From Vulcanimicrobiota bacterium (GTDB taxonomy: Bacteria > Vulcanimicrobiota > Vulcanimicrobiia > Vulcanimicrobiales > Vulcanimicrobiaceae), in assembly GCA_003167055.1 (NCBI GenBank), contig PMUE01000245.1:1-9233 (forward strand): a stretch of 9,233 bases of DNA, read 5' to 3'. The notes beneath the pieces were generated by a model. The model saw nothing but the letters and a program-made list of their open reading frames with translations. It was not told where the DNA came from and did no database searches. Shown piece after piece: positions 1 through 6,148 of the stretch; the stretch's first letter is position 1, and every line of letters starts with the position of its first letter. The translations under genes were made by a program, and so were the position numbers.

Positions 1-348
1 GACGACGAGGATGCGTATCGCGTGGCCTTCAAGAGCGAGGGCGATCGCTATTTCGTCGTTTCATATCGCGACGATCCGACGTTCGTCATGATCGGCTCGG
101 GTTGGGCGCTTCCCGGCGGCGTCGACCCGCTCGATGCGGTCGACGTTGCCAATCGGCTCAACGTGCGCAAGAAATTCGTGAAGACTGCGCTGTGGGAAGA
201 GGAGAGCGACGTGCTCTTCACCGTCGAGCTGTGCGTCGGCACGACCACCGAAGTTCGGCCGCACTTCGGCCGCCTGCTCAACGTCCTACGCGATACCGCT
301 TCGGAGTTCTTCGATCAACTCCGCGAAGACGATGCCCCACCGCCTTAG
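1..348 (+). CDS. YbjN-like domain protein, C-terminal part (cut by left edge)
   Basis: The frame is open from base 1 with no stop before TAG at 346-348, so the gene probably starts outside the window. A GTG at 22 is a possible internal start but has no clear ribosome binding site. About 115 residues are visible. They alternate beta-like stretches (YFVVSYRDDPTFVMIG, VLFTVELCVG) with a helix carrying A-N-R-L-N and followed by V-R-K-K-F-V-K, then a final amphipathic helix ending in F-F-D-Q-L. This layout, with a small strand-rich core and a central 'aN.lN....fvK' helix, resembles YbjN / type III secretion chaperone-like fold proteins. Those are small proteins with poorly defined regulatory or chaperone roles. 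The C-terminus is acidic and proline-rich (EDDAPPP). The gene converges on dnaB with only 10 bp between stops. The family call comes from pattern recall. No catalytic residues can be named. Confidence 0.5.
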   Translation, partial: DDEDAYRVAFKSEGDRYFVVSYRDDPTFVMIGSGWALPGGVDPLDAVDVANRLNVRKKFVKTALWEEESDVLFTVELCVGTTTEVRPHFGRLLNVLRDTASEFFDQLREDDAPPP

Positions 349-358
349 GTTGATTTGT

Positions 359-1729
359 TCAGGGTGGTGGGAAATGCGATTCGTCGGCGTAGGGGACGAA
401 CAGTGTGAACTCTTTCTGGAAGCGCAGGCGCACGGTCCCGGTCGGCCCGTTGCGGTGTTTGGCGATGATGAACTCGGTCACGTCCGGCTCGGGGCCCTCG
501 GGGTTGTAGTAGCCGTCCCGGAACAAGAACGCCACCAAATCCGACTCTTGCTCGAGCGACCCTGAATCGCGCAAATCTGCCAGCATCGGGCGTTTGTCGC
601 CGCGCGTCTCGACCGCGCGGTTGAGCTGGGCGAGCGCGATAATCGGAACACCGAGATCCTTTGCCGTCACTTTCATCGTCCGGCAGATCTCCGAAAGCTC
701 TTCGTTGCGATTCATGTTCTTCTGCATCACGCCCGGACGCAAGAGCTGCAAGTAGTCCACGAACACCGCGCCGAGACCGCTGGTCGACTTCAAGCGGCGG
801 CAGCGGCTGCGCACTTCGGTTACCGAAAGGCCGCCGGTATCGTCGAGGTAGATCGGCAGTTCGTTGAGCGCACCCATCGCGCGTGAAATTTCTTCCCACT
901 GGTGGTTCTTGATGTGGCCGCGCCGGAGGTCGTGCATCGAGAGCTGCGCTTCGGAGCAGATCAGGCGCTGTATCAACTCGTTGTTCGACATTTCGAGCGA
1001 GAAGAACGCGACCGGCTCTTTGGACTCTCGCGCCGCGGCGACGGCCATGTTCAGCGCAAACGACGTCTTGCCCATGCCGGGTCGCGCTGCGACGATGACA
1101 AAGTTTCCCGGCTGGAAGCCGGTCGTCATGTTATCGATGTCGCGGAATCCGGAGGTCACGCCCGTGCGATCGCCGCGCGCATGGAACAGACGGTCGATAT
1201 GCTCGAAGGCGTCCTTCATCAGGCTGTTGACGGCGACGAAATCACCGTGCATCGACCGCTCGCCGATCGAATACACCATCTGCTCGGATTGATCGAGCGC
1301 GGCGTCGACGTCTTCTTCGGCCTCATAGCCGAGCTGGGTGATCTGCGTGCCGGCGTGAATGAGCGAACGCAGGGTCGCCTTCTCGCGCACGATCTTGGCG
1401 TAGTACGTCGCCGATGCCGCGGTCTGCACGGTGTCCATCAGCGAGCTCAGATACGAAAGGCCGCCGACTTTATCAAGTTGATCGCGATTGCGTAACGCTT
1501 CGGCGACCGTGATCTTGTCGAGCGGTTCGCCGCGATAGAACAATTCGTAGAGCGCGGCGAAGATCGTCTCGTGCACGTGCGCGTAAAAATCTGACGAGCG
1601 CACGATCTCACCGACCACGCCCATGATCTCGCGATCGACGAGGACCGAACCGATCAGCGCCATCTCGGCTTCGAGATTGTGCGGGGGTATGCGGTCGATC
1701 GGACCGCTATGCAGATGCGAGACGCTCAC
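359..1729 (-). CDS. dnaB: Replicative DNA helicase DnaB
   Basis: Hexameric ATP-driven helicase that unwinds DNA ahead of the replication fork and recruits primase. The 456 residues match the usual length. The N-terminal domain (about 14-115) opens with the family signature P-P-H-N-L-E-A-E. A linker near 160-195 leads to the RecA-like motor. Walker A is A-R-P-G-M-G-K-T (215-222), the catalytic Glu lies in F-F-S-L-E-M-S (E246), Walker B is V-F-V-D-Y-L-Q-L (D325), the sensor region is L-A-Q-L-N-R (366-371), and the arginine finger is probably in K-H-R-N-G-P-T-G (R426). No intein interrupts the motor. The start is GTG at 1727-1729, overlapping the TGA of the upstream Lon gene (GTGA). No good Shine-Dalgarno is visible, which suggests translational coupling. 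The next ATG (residue 23) would remove the conserved N-terminus. It is the last gene of the rpsR-rplI-lonC-dnaB unit, and no terminator fits the 10-bp gap to the convergent gene. Confidence 0.97.
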   Translation of the reverse strand: MSVSHLHSGPIDRIPPHNLEAEMALIGSVLVDREIMGVVGEIVRSSDFYAHVHETIFAALYELFYRGEPLDKITVAEALRNRDQLDKVGGLSYLSSLMDTVQTAASATYYAKIVREKATLRSLIHAGTQITQLGYEAEEDVDAALDQSEQMVYSIGERSMHGDFVAVNSLMKDAFEHIDRLFHARGDRTGVTSGFRDIDNMTTGFQPGNFVIVAARPGMGKTSFALNMAVAAARESKEPVAFFSLEMSNNELIQRLICSEAQLSMHDLRRGHIKNHQWEEISRAMGALNELPIYLDDTGGLSVTEVRSRCRRLKSTSGLGAVFVDYLQLLRPGVMQKNMNRNEELSEICRTMKVTAKDLGVPIIALAQLNRAVETRGDKRPMLADLRDSGSLEQESDLVAFLFRDGYYNPEGPEPDVTEFIIAKHRNGPTGTVRLRFQKEFTLFVPYADESHFPPP

Positions 1730-3696
1730 GTGCGGGTCTTGCGACGCGTGCTCTGTGAGCGACCTTGCGAACGACGGGTGGATAACTTGTGGACGCGCAG
1801 TTCGCGCAACGCCTGATCGACGGTTGCGACCGGCAGCACCTGGACACCCGAGAGCGCGACGTCGACCTCGCGAGCGTTTTCCTTCGGCAAGAGCATGGCG
1901 CGCATGCCTGCTTGCCGCGCTGCGTAGAGTTTCTCCACCACGCCTCCTACTGCGCGAATCTTGCCCTGAATCGAGAGCTCACCCGTAATTGCCACGTCCT
2001 GCGGCAACGGCGTCTTGGTCGTGGCCGAGTAGAGCGCAAGAAAGATCGCCAGACCTGCCGAGGGCCCGTCGATGTTGCCGCCGCCGACGATGTTGATGTG
2101 CAAGTCAAAATCGGAGACGTCGACGCCGGCCTGCGCGCGCAACACGCTGGTCGCGTTAAAGACCGAATCTTTGGCCATCGAGCCGGCCGTATCGTTGAAG
2201 CGAATCGTGCCCTTCCCGGGCTGCGCCGCCGGAAACGCCATGGCTTCGATCTCGATGATGCTGCCGAGATAGTTGTGCACGCCCAAACCGAACGTTTTAC
2301 CGATCTCGCGCGTCGCACGGGCGCGCACCAGCGTGTGCGGAACGAGGCGGCTGGTCTGCACCACTACGCGCACGTCATCTTCGGTCAGCGTCACCGGCGC
2401 ATTGCTGCGTTTGGGATCGACACGGTAGAGCGCTTGGCTATAGGCGTCGGCGACGATCTGTACGGCCTTACGGCCCTCGATCGTGTACGACGCGATCAGT
2501 TGCGGGACGCCGCGCACGGCCTTCGCGCCAAGCCGCTTGATCGCGCCTTGGACGATCGATACGACCTGATGCTGGGTCAGCGGCGAAAAGAAAATCTCCG
2601 ACGCGCGCGAGCGAATCGCCGGGTCGATTTCGTCGGGATCACGCGTAGTTGCGCCGATCAGAATAAAGTCCGCGGGCGCGCCCTCTTTGAAAAGCCGCTT
2701 GATATAAGCGGGGACATTGGGCGCGCTCTCGTCGTAGTACGACGATTCAAAGGTGACGCGTTTGTCCTCGAGGACTTTGAGTAGGCGCGTCTGCAAGAGC
2801 GGGTCGAGCTCGCCGATCTCGTCGATGAAGAGCACGCCGCCATGCGCGCGCGTGACCAGGCCCAGCTTTGGCTCGGGAATACCGGCTTCGGCGAACTCGC
2901 GCCGGCTGCCCTGATAGATCGGATCGTGCACGCTGCCGAGCAGCGGATTGGTCGTCTCGCGCGGATCCCAGCGTAGCGTCGTGCCGCTGGTTTCGACGAA
3001 CGGCGCGTCCTTGGCAAACGGCGTGTAGGCGCGGGACTTCGCGAGTTCAAGCACGAGCCGCGCAGCGGTCGTCTTGCCGACGCCCGGCGGTCCATAGAGA
3101 ATCACGTGTTGCGGATACGGCGAGCTGATCTTGGCGACTAGCGCTTTGATCGCGCCCTCCTGGCCGACAATCTCGGGCAACCGTTGCGGACGCAACTGCT
3201 GCAACGCCGAGGCAGCCAGATTGCGCTGCGAGAGCGCTTCGAGCTCTTCGAGCTTGGCCTGCGTCGCGGGTGTTTCCGGGCCCGTATCTTCGCGCAGCGC
3301 TTCCAGTTTGAGATCGTTGAGATACTCCTGGTGGCGCGCGTTCATCTTCTCGGAGACTTTGCGATCGATGGCGTCACCGACGCTCTTGTGCGCCAGCAAA
3401 TCGGCCATCGCTTCTTCGATCTCCGCGATGGTTCTGCGCTGCTGCGCGCGTGTCGACGTGCGCTCGATCGTCGGATCTTCGAAGACCAGCCGCGCGAGCG
3501 CGCACAAACGGTCGGGAAGATTCTGCGATCGCATCATCTTCAGGGCGCTCACTTTGCCGGCGCGGAGCACGAGCTTTTCCTGCCCGATCGCCCCCGCCAG
3601 CATTTCGTAGAGGGCCGAGACGTAACGGTTTAGCTCGTCCTCGACGCCGTATTTGCGGCGCAGGCGCGAAGCGTATTCACCGTTCGTCGCGGCCAT
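1726..3696 (-). CDS. lonC: Lon-family ATP-dependent serine protease (LonC/LonB type)
   Basis: Cytoplasmic AAA+ protease predicted to unfold and degrade damaged or regulatory proteins. The protein has 656 residues. Residues 1-170 are mostly helical and charged, with a probable coiled coil near 85-160. They lack the N-terminal LON substrate-binding domain of LonA. The AAA+ module has Walker A G-P-P-G-V-G-K-T (202-209), Walker B V-L-F-I-D-E (288-293), sensor-like G-A-T-T (348-351) and arginines in P-A-I-R-S-R (R362/R364). The protease domain (about 465-635) has Ser546 in D-G-P-S-A-G and Lys589 in V-V-E-K-L, 43 residues apart as in E. coli Lon (679/722). Both activities therefore look intact. The long insert between Walker A and B is typical of spore LonB and its relative LonC, which were named from endospore formers. 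An unrelated-usage 'LonC' (ATPase-dead, Meiothermus) shares the symbol. The tail (640-656) is rich in Arg and Ser. ATG at 3694-3696 lies 11 nt after rplI and has only a weak ribosome binding site. It overlaps dnaB by 4 nt. Confidence 0.93.
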   Translation of the reverse strand: MAATNGEYASRLRRKYGVEDELNRYVSALYEMLAGAIGQEKLVLRAGKVSALKMMRSQNLPDRLCALARLVFEDPTIERTSTRAQQRRTIAEIEEAMADLLAHKSVGDAIDRKVSEKMNARHQEYLNDLKLEALREDTGPETPATQAKLEELEALSQRNLAASALQQLRPQRLPEIVGQEGAIKALVAKISSPYPQHVILYGPPGVGKTTAARLVLELAKSRAYTPFAKDAPFVETSGTTLRWDPRETTNPLLGSVHDPIYQGSRREFAEAGIPEPKLGLVTRAHGGVLFIDEIGELDPLLQTRLLKVLEDKRVTFESSYYDESAPNVPAYIKRLFKEGAPADFILIGATTRDPDEIDPAIRSRASEIFFSPLTQHQVVSIVQGAIKRLGAKAVRGVPQLIASYTIEGRKAVQIVADAYSQALYRVDPKRSNAPVTLTEDDVRVVVQTSRLVPHTLVRARATREIGKTFGLGVHNYLGSIIEIEAMAFPAAQPGKGTIRFNDTAGSMAKDSVFNATSVLRAQAGVDVSDFDLHINIVGGGNIDGPSAGLAIFLALYSATTKTPLPQDVAITGELSIQGKIRAVGGVVEKLYAARQAGMRAMLLPKENAREVDVALSGVQVLPVATVDQALRELRVHKLSTRRSQGRSQSTRRKTRT

Positions 3697-3707
3697 TGAT
3701 AAGCGGC

Positions 3708-4154
3708 CTACGAAGAAACGACGTTGATCGTCGCTTTGGCAACCACGTTGCGATGGAGCTTTATCTCTACGGGATAGGTGCCGAGCGCTTTGATCTGACT
3801 TTTGATCTCGATCTTGTGCTTATCGACGTCAACCGCAAGCGTGCTTGCGATCGCATTGGCGACGTCGGCGTTGGTCACCGCGCCGAAAAGTTTGCCGTTG
3901 CCGCCGGCCTTCGCCTTGACGGCGAGCTGCGTGCTTTCGATTTTCGTTGCAAGCTCTTTGGCATCCGCGAGCGTTTGCGCCTCGCGTTTCTCTACTGCAC
4001 GCTTTTGATCGGCGTGCAGGGCGAGGGCGCCCTTATTCGCCTCAGACACCAAGTTGCGCGGCAACAAAAAGTTACGCGCGTAACCCTCGGCGACGTCGAC
4101 GACATCGCCCTTCTTCCCGAGCGCTTTCACGTCGCTCAGAAGAATGACTTTCAT
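3708..4154 (-). CDS. rplI: 50S ribosomal protein L9
   Basis: Large-subunit protein that binds 23S rRNA near the base of the L1 stalk and extends from the ribosome, helping frame maintenance and ribosome spacing. The 148-residue length is typical. The N-terminal RNA-binding domain carries the family signature around residues 12-38 (L-G-K-K-G-D-V-V-D-V-A-E-G-Y-A-R-N-F, then L-L-P-R-N). A charged connecting helix spans about 40-75. The C-terminal domain has the conserved G-K-L-F-G-A-V-T (87-94) and ends with K-L-H-R-N-V-V-A-K-A. The start is ATG at 4152-4154, preceded by a GGGG run about 9 nt upstream that may serve as a weak ribosome binding site. It lies 15 nt after rpsR and 11 nt before the Lon protease gene, so it is almost certainly co-transcribed with both. 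Confidence 0.97.
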   Translation of the reverse strand: MKVILLSDVKALGKKGDVVDVAEGYARNFLLPRNLVSEANKGALALHADQKRAVEKREAQTLADAKELATKIESTQLAVKAKAGGNGKLFGAVTNADVANAIASTLAVDVDKHKIEIKSQIKALGTYPVEIKLHRNVVAKATINVVSS

Positions 4155-4169
4155 GTAGTAAAACCCCGG

Positions 4170-4415
4170 TTATTCGGAAACGTAAGGAAGGAATGCAATA
4201 ATACGCGCGCGCTTAACCGCGGTCGTCAGCAACCGTTGGTGCTTGGCGCAGTTGCCCGAGATGCGTCGCGGAACGATCTTGCCGCGCTCCGACACATACT
4301 TCTTGAGGCGATTGACATCGCGATAGCTGATGTCGAGCGCCTTGTCGGCGCAGAAATTACACGATTTGCGCTTGGGGCGGCGATCTTTCACCGCGCGCTT
4401 CGTCTTGGTAGGCAC
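4170..4415 (-). CDS. rpsR: 30S ribosomal protein S18
   Basis: Small-subunit protein that binds 16S rRNA on the platform as a heterodimer with S6. The 81 residues have a basic N-terminus, then C-N-F-C at 19-22 and C56/H59 in N-C-A-K-H. This keeps the full Cys3-His set of the zinc-binding ('C+') S18 form. The family core D-V-N-R-L-K-K-Y and S-E-R-G-K-I-V-P-R-R-I-S-G are present, followed by the helix ending A-R-I-I-A-F-L-P-Y. The start is GTG at 4413-4415, supported by AAAGGA 8 nt upstream. It begins the S18-L9-Lon-DnaB unit. In most bacteria rpsF (S6) and often ssb lie directly upstream; here the upstream gene is amt. The spacer contains a promoter candidate and a structured leader, listed separately. 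Confidence 0.97.
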   Translation of the reverse strand: MPTKTKRAVKDRRPKRKSCNFCADKALDISYRDVNRLKKYVSERGKIVPRRISGNCAKHQRLLTTAVKRARIIAFLPYVSE

Positions 4416-4423
4416 GTTCGTTG

Positions 4424-4429
4424 TCCTTT
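4424..4429 (-). promoter_or_regulatory. Shine-Dalgarno of rpsR
   Basis: On the minus strand this reads AAAGGA, 8 nt before the GTG at 4413-4415. It decides the use of a GTG start for S18. It is one of the two clear ribosome binding sites in the window, the other being at glnA. Confidence 0.75.
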
Positions 4430-4448
4430 CGACTAGGTGGTTGAAACG

Positions 4449-4461
4449 GGCCTTAGAGGCC
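4449..4461 (-). repeat. Small stem-loop in rpsR leader (third hairpin)
   Basis: GGCC (4449-4452) and GGCC (4458-4461) are self-complementary arms around a 5-nt loop. With only 4 bp of stem, and mismatches on both sides, this is weak. It is recorded because it sits between a stronger hairpin and the Shine-Dalgarno of rpsR. Confidence 0.3.
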
Positions 4462-4474
4462 GCGTTCTAGCCAA

Positions 4475-4497
4475 GTGACCCGGCAAACCCGGGGCAC
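4475..4497 (-). repeat. Stem-loop in rpsR leader (second hairpin)
   Basis: The arms GTG-A-CCCGG (4475-4483) and CCGGG-G-CAC (4489-4497) pair around the 5-nt loop at 4484-4488. This gives eight base pairs with one mismatch. On the minus strand no T-run follows (the next bases are TTGGCTAG), so it does not look like an intrinsic terminator for amt. Its left arm overlaps a 10-mer (TAGCCAAGTG, 4468-4477) that also occurs upstream of amt. Confidence 0.55.
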
Positions 4498-4499
4498 TA

Positions 4500-4523
4500 C
4501 CGGCCGCCATGAGCGGTGACCGG
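4500..4523 (-). repeat. Bulged stem-loop at predicted 5' end of the rpsR mRNA
   Basis: CCGGCCGC (4500-4507) pairs with GCGG (4513-4516) and CCGG (4520-4523). The two right-hand segments are separated by a 3-nt one-sided bulge (4517-4519; UCA in the minus-strand RNA), and the loop is 5 nt (4508-4512). The stem is 8 bp, all GC. It begins where transcription from the candidate promoter (-10 at 4531-4536) would start. Leaders bound by the S6:S18 complex are known to use a hairpin with an asymmetric bulge, so the shape is suggestive. The sequence match to that motif was not tested. Confidence 0.5.
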
Positions 4524-4530
4524 ACGGCAC

Positions 4531-4558
4531 ATCTTACCATGCCGGCCCAACTCGTCAA
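4531..4558 (-). promoter_or_regulatory. Sigma-70-type promoter candidate for rpsR-rplI-lonC-dnaB
   Basis: On the minus strand, TTGACG (-35, at 4553-4558) is separated by 16 bp from TAAGAT (-10, at 4531-4536). The -35 matches the consensus at five of six bases and the -10 at four of six. Transcription would start near 4524, giving a leader of about 110 nt before rpsR. The -35 lies just upstream of the amt stop (4564-4566) in chromosome terms, that is in the first bases after amt. The four downstream genes could therefore be transcribed independently of glnA-amt. Confidence 0.45.
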
Positions 4559-4563
4559 AGCGC

Positions 4564-6066
4564 CTATTTATGCGAACGTGTGTTCGGTACTTGCGGCGGT
4601 GTTCCTGCAGACGTTCCAGCGGACCAGCGGTAGCGTGACCAAAGGATGTTCTTGCCGTGGGCGCTCTGCTTCGTCATCGACGCAGGGGCGGTCGCGCGGC
4701 GCGCGCCGCCGATCCCGGGCATCGGGTCAATCCCGTGGATGGCGAGGTCGCCCGCTTCCATGTGGTCCTCGGTCGCGCGCAACGGGACGACCAGGCTGAT
4801 CGCTTTGAGGATCACGAACGTGCCGATGATATTGACCACGATGATGAACGCTGCGGCTTCGAGCTGGTGCACGAACTGTATCGGATTGCCGTACCACCAG
4901 CCGGTGACGAACACGTCGGAGCCGTTCTTGCCGGCGGCGGGATTGGCGACATACTCGAGCATCTTTGGATCGGCGGCGATGCCGGCCATCAGCCCGCCGA
5001 TGAGTCCGGCAACGCCATGCGTGTGCAGCACCGAGAACGTGTCGTCGACTTTCTTGAGCACGGACCAACCGCTGAGATAATTGAGTGTCAGCCACGGAAT
5101 GATCGTCACCGCGCCAACCACGATCGCGCCGTAGCCGTTCACGAAACCAGCGCACGGCGTAATCGCCACGAGCCCGGCGATCATACCGTTGATCATCGAA
5201 ACGGCATTGGGCTTGCCGGTCTTGAGCATATCGGCGACGAGCCACACCAGCAGTGCGGTGGCGGTTGCGAGATTGGTGTTGAGCACGGCCGCACCGGCGT
5301 CGGCGTTGGCAAAATATGGATCGCCGCCGTTGAAGCCGTTCCAGCCCAACCACAAGATGCCGGCACCGGCGAAGGCCATGATCAAGTTGTTCGGTTCGAA
5401 GTCGCGTTGATCGGCGAGCAGCCGCGGACCGACAACCGACGCCGCAACGAATCCCGAAACACCCGCCGCCAAGTGAATGACATAGCCGCCGGAATAATCA
5501 ACCGCGCCCAACTGCGCGAGCCACCCTCCGCCCCACAAAGCGAATGCGCCGATCGAGTACACGATGACGCTCCAGATCGGAACGAAGAGCATCCACGCCT
5601 TGAAGTTCATGCGGCCAAACAGCGACCCGGCGATGAGAATCGGCGTTATCGCCGCGAAGACGAATTGAAAATAGATCATCGCCGAACCCGAGAAATGCAG
5701 ATCCGGCATCGTGCTGGCTGCGAGCGGCACGACGGATTGTCCGATCTCGTACATCGGCGAAAGCGCCGGTCCCGGAACGCCGATGAACGCGGCGAGAATG
5801 CCCGGCCCCAGTTTGGCCGGGTGACCGAAGCTCATGTTGTAGCCGATGAGCGTCCAGGTCAGCAAGACGACCGCGAACGCGTAAAAAACCATGACCGCCG
5901 AATTGAGCGCCCATTTCTTCTTCACGAGTCCGGCGTACAGAATGGCCAGACCCGGGATACTCTGCATCCCAACGAACGTCGCCGCGGTGAGTTGCCACGA
6001 CGTGTCACCCGCGCTTAGCCATTTGGGGGCTTCGAGATACGGGTTTACATCAGCCAATACAAACAT
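4564..6066 (-). CDS. amt: Ammonium transporter (Amt/MEP/Rh family)
   Basis: Inner-membrane trimeric channel that conducts ammonium for assimilation. The 500 residues hold about eleven hydrophobic segments between roughly 23 and 428. Key residues are visible: the Asp of the recruitment site (D190 in G-A-V-D-Y-S-G-G, equivalent to E. coli D160), the pore twin histidines H198 (V-I-H-L-A-A-G) and H350 (T-H-G-V-A-G), and the pore Phe F245 in G-W-N-G-F-N-G-G. No cleavable signal peptide is obvious. The cytoplasmic tail has the usual M-E-A-G-D-L-A-I-H-G (436-445), followed by about 50 extra basic, Ser/Pro-rich residues that I do not recognise. ATG at 6064-6066 is the only ATG near the expected start (stop TAA at 6076-6078, then nothing until Met34). 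It has no Shine-Dalgarno and abuts a 10-bp hairpin. It lies 82 bp after glnA, probably in one nitrogen unit. No PII gene (glnK) is adjacent. Confidence 0.94.
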   Translation of the reverse strand: MFVLADVNPYLEAPKWLSAGDTSWQLTAATFVGMQSIPGLAILYAGLVKKKWALNSAVMVFYAFAVVLLTWTLIGYNMSFGHPAKLGPGILAAFIGVPGPALSPMYEIGQSVVPLAASTMPDLHFSGSAMIYFQFVFAAITPILIAGSLFGRMNFKAWMLFVPIWSVIVYSIGAFALWGGGWLAQLGAVDYSGGYVIHLAAGVSGFVAASVVGPRLLADQRDFEPNNLIMAFAGAGILWLGWNGFNGGDPYFANADAGAAVLNTNLATATALLVWLVADMLKTGKPNAVSMINGMIAGLVAITPCAGFVNGYGAIVVGAVTIIPWLTLNYLSGWSVLKKVDDTFSVLHTHGVAGLIGGLMAGIAADPKMLEYVANPAAGKNGSDVFVTGWWYGNPIQFVHQLEAAAFIIVVNIIGTFVILKAISLVVPLRATEDHMEAGDLAIHGIDPMPGIGGARRATAPASMTKQSAHGKNILWSRYRWSAGTSAGTPPQVPNTRSHK

Positions 6067-6067
6067 G

Positions 6068-6093
6068 GGCAGCAGTTAGATAAAACTGCTGCC
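6068..6093 (-). repeat. Perfect 10-bp inverted repeat abutting the amt start
   Basis: GGCAGCAGTT (6068-6077) and AACTGCTGCC (6084-6093) are exact reverse complements around a 6-nt loop. In the mRNA the stem ends one nucleotide before the amt ATG (6064-6066), inside the expected ribosome footprint. No Shine-Dalgarno is present. It could be a translational switch for amt, an operator for a dimeric repressor, or an attenuator after glnA. The bases following it on the minus strand (CATGTTTGTATT) are only moderately T-rich. Confidence 0.8.
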
Positions 6094-6097
6094 TGGG

Positions 6098-6140
6098 GCT
6101 TTAGCCAAGTGGAGAACCTAGAGGAGCCGCTTTAGGCCAA
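6098..6140 (-). repeat. Direct repeat pair in the glnA-amt spacer
   Basis: GCTTTAGCCAA at 6098-6108 recurs as GCTTTAGGCCAA at 6129-6140, identical apart from one inserted G. The copies begin 31 bp apart, close to three helical turns, in the 82-bp spacer upstream of amt. Such spacing fits two protein-binding sites on the same face of the DNA. No known regulator motif is recognised. Confidence 0.45.
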
Positions 6141-6148
6141 ACGATGGA

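Noticed and set aside
345..899. Second minus-strand frame of 184 codons within dnaB
   Set aside because: Out of frame with the conserved DnaB motor sequence; low-complexity Arg-rich product.
1789..2784. Plus-strand open frame of 331 codons antisense to the Lon protease gene
   Set aside because: Shadow of a real gene with intact Walker and Ser-Lys motifs on the other strand. It shows no recognisable domain or start context.
3450..4436. Plus-strand open frame of 328 codons antisense to lonC, rplI and rpsR
   Set aside because: It crosses three well-supported minus-strand genes, is Arg-rich and shows no family signature.
4475..4497. Intrinsic terminator for amt
   Set aside because: The hairpin is real, but on the minus strand it is followed by TTGGCTAG rather than a T-run, and it lies downstream of the promoter candidate for rpsR. 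It is better read as part of the rpsR leader.
4416..4530. A tRNA or other small RNA gene in the amt-rpsR spacer
   Set aside because: No cloverleaf, T-arm consensus or CCA end could be built. The stems fit a leader better.
4657..6018. Long plus-strand open frame of 453 codons antisense to amt
   Set aside because: It lies entirely over a clear amt gene. Its composition (rich in His, Arg, Glu, Gly with no domain pattern) is what the reverse complement of a GC-rich membrane-protein gene gives.
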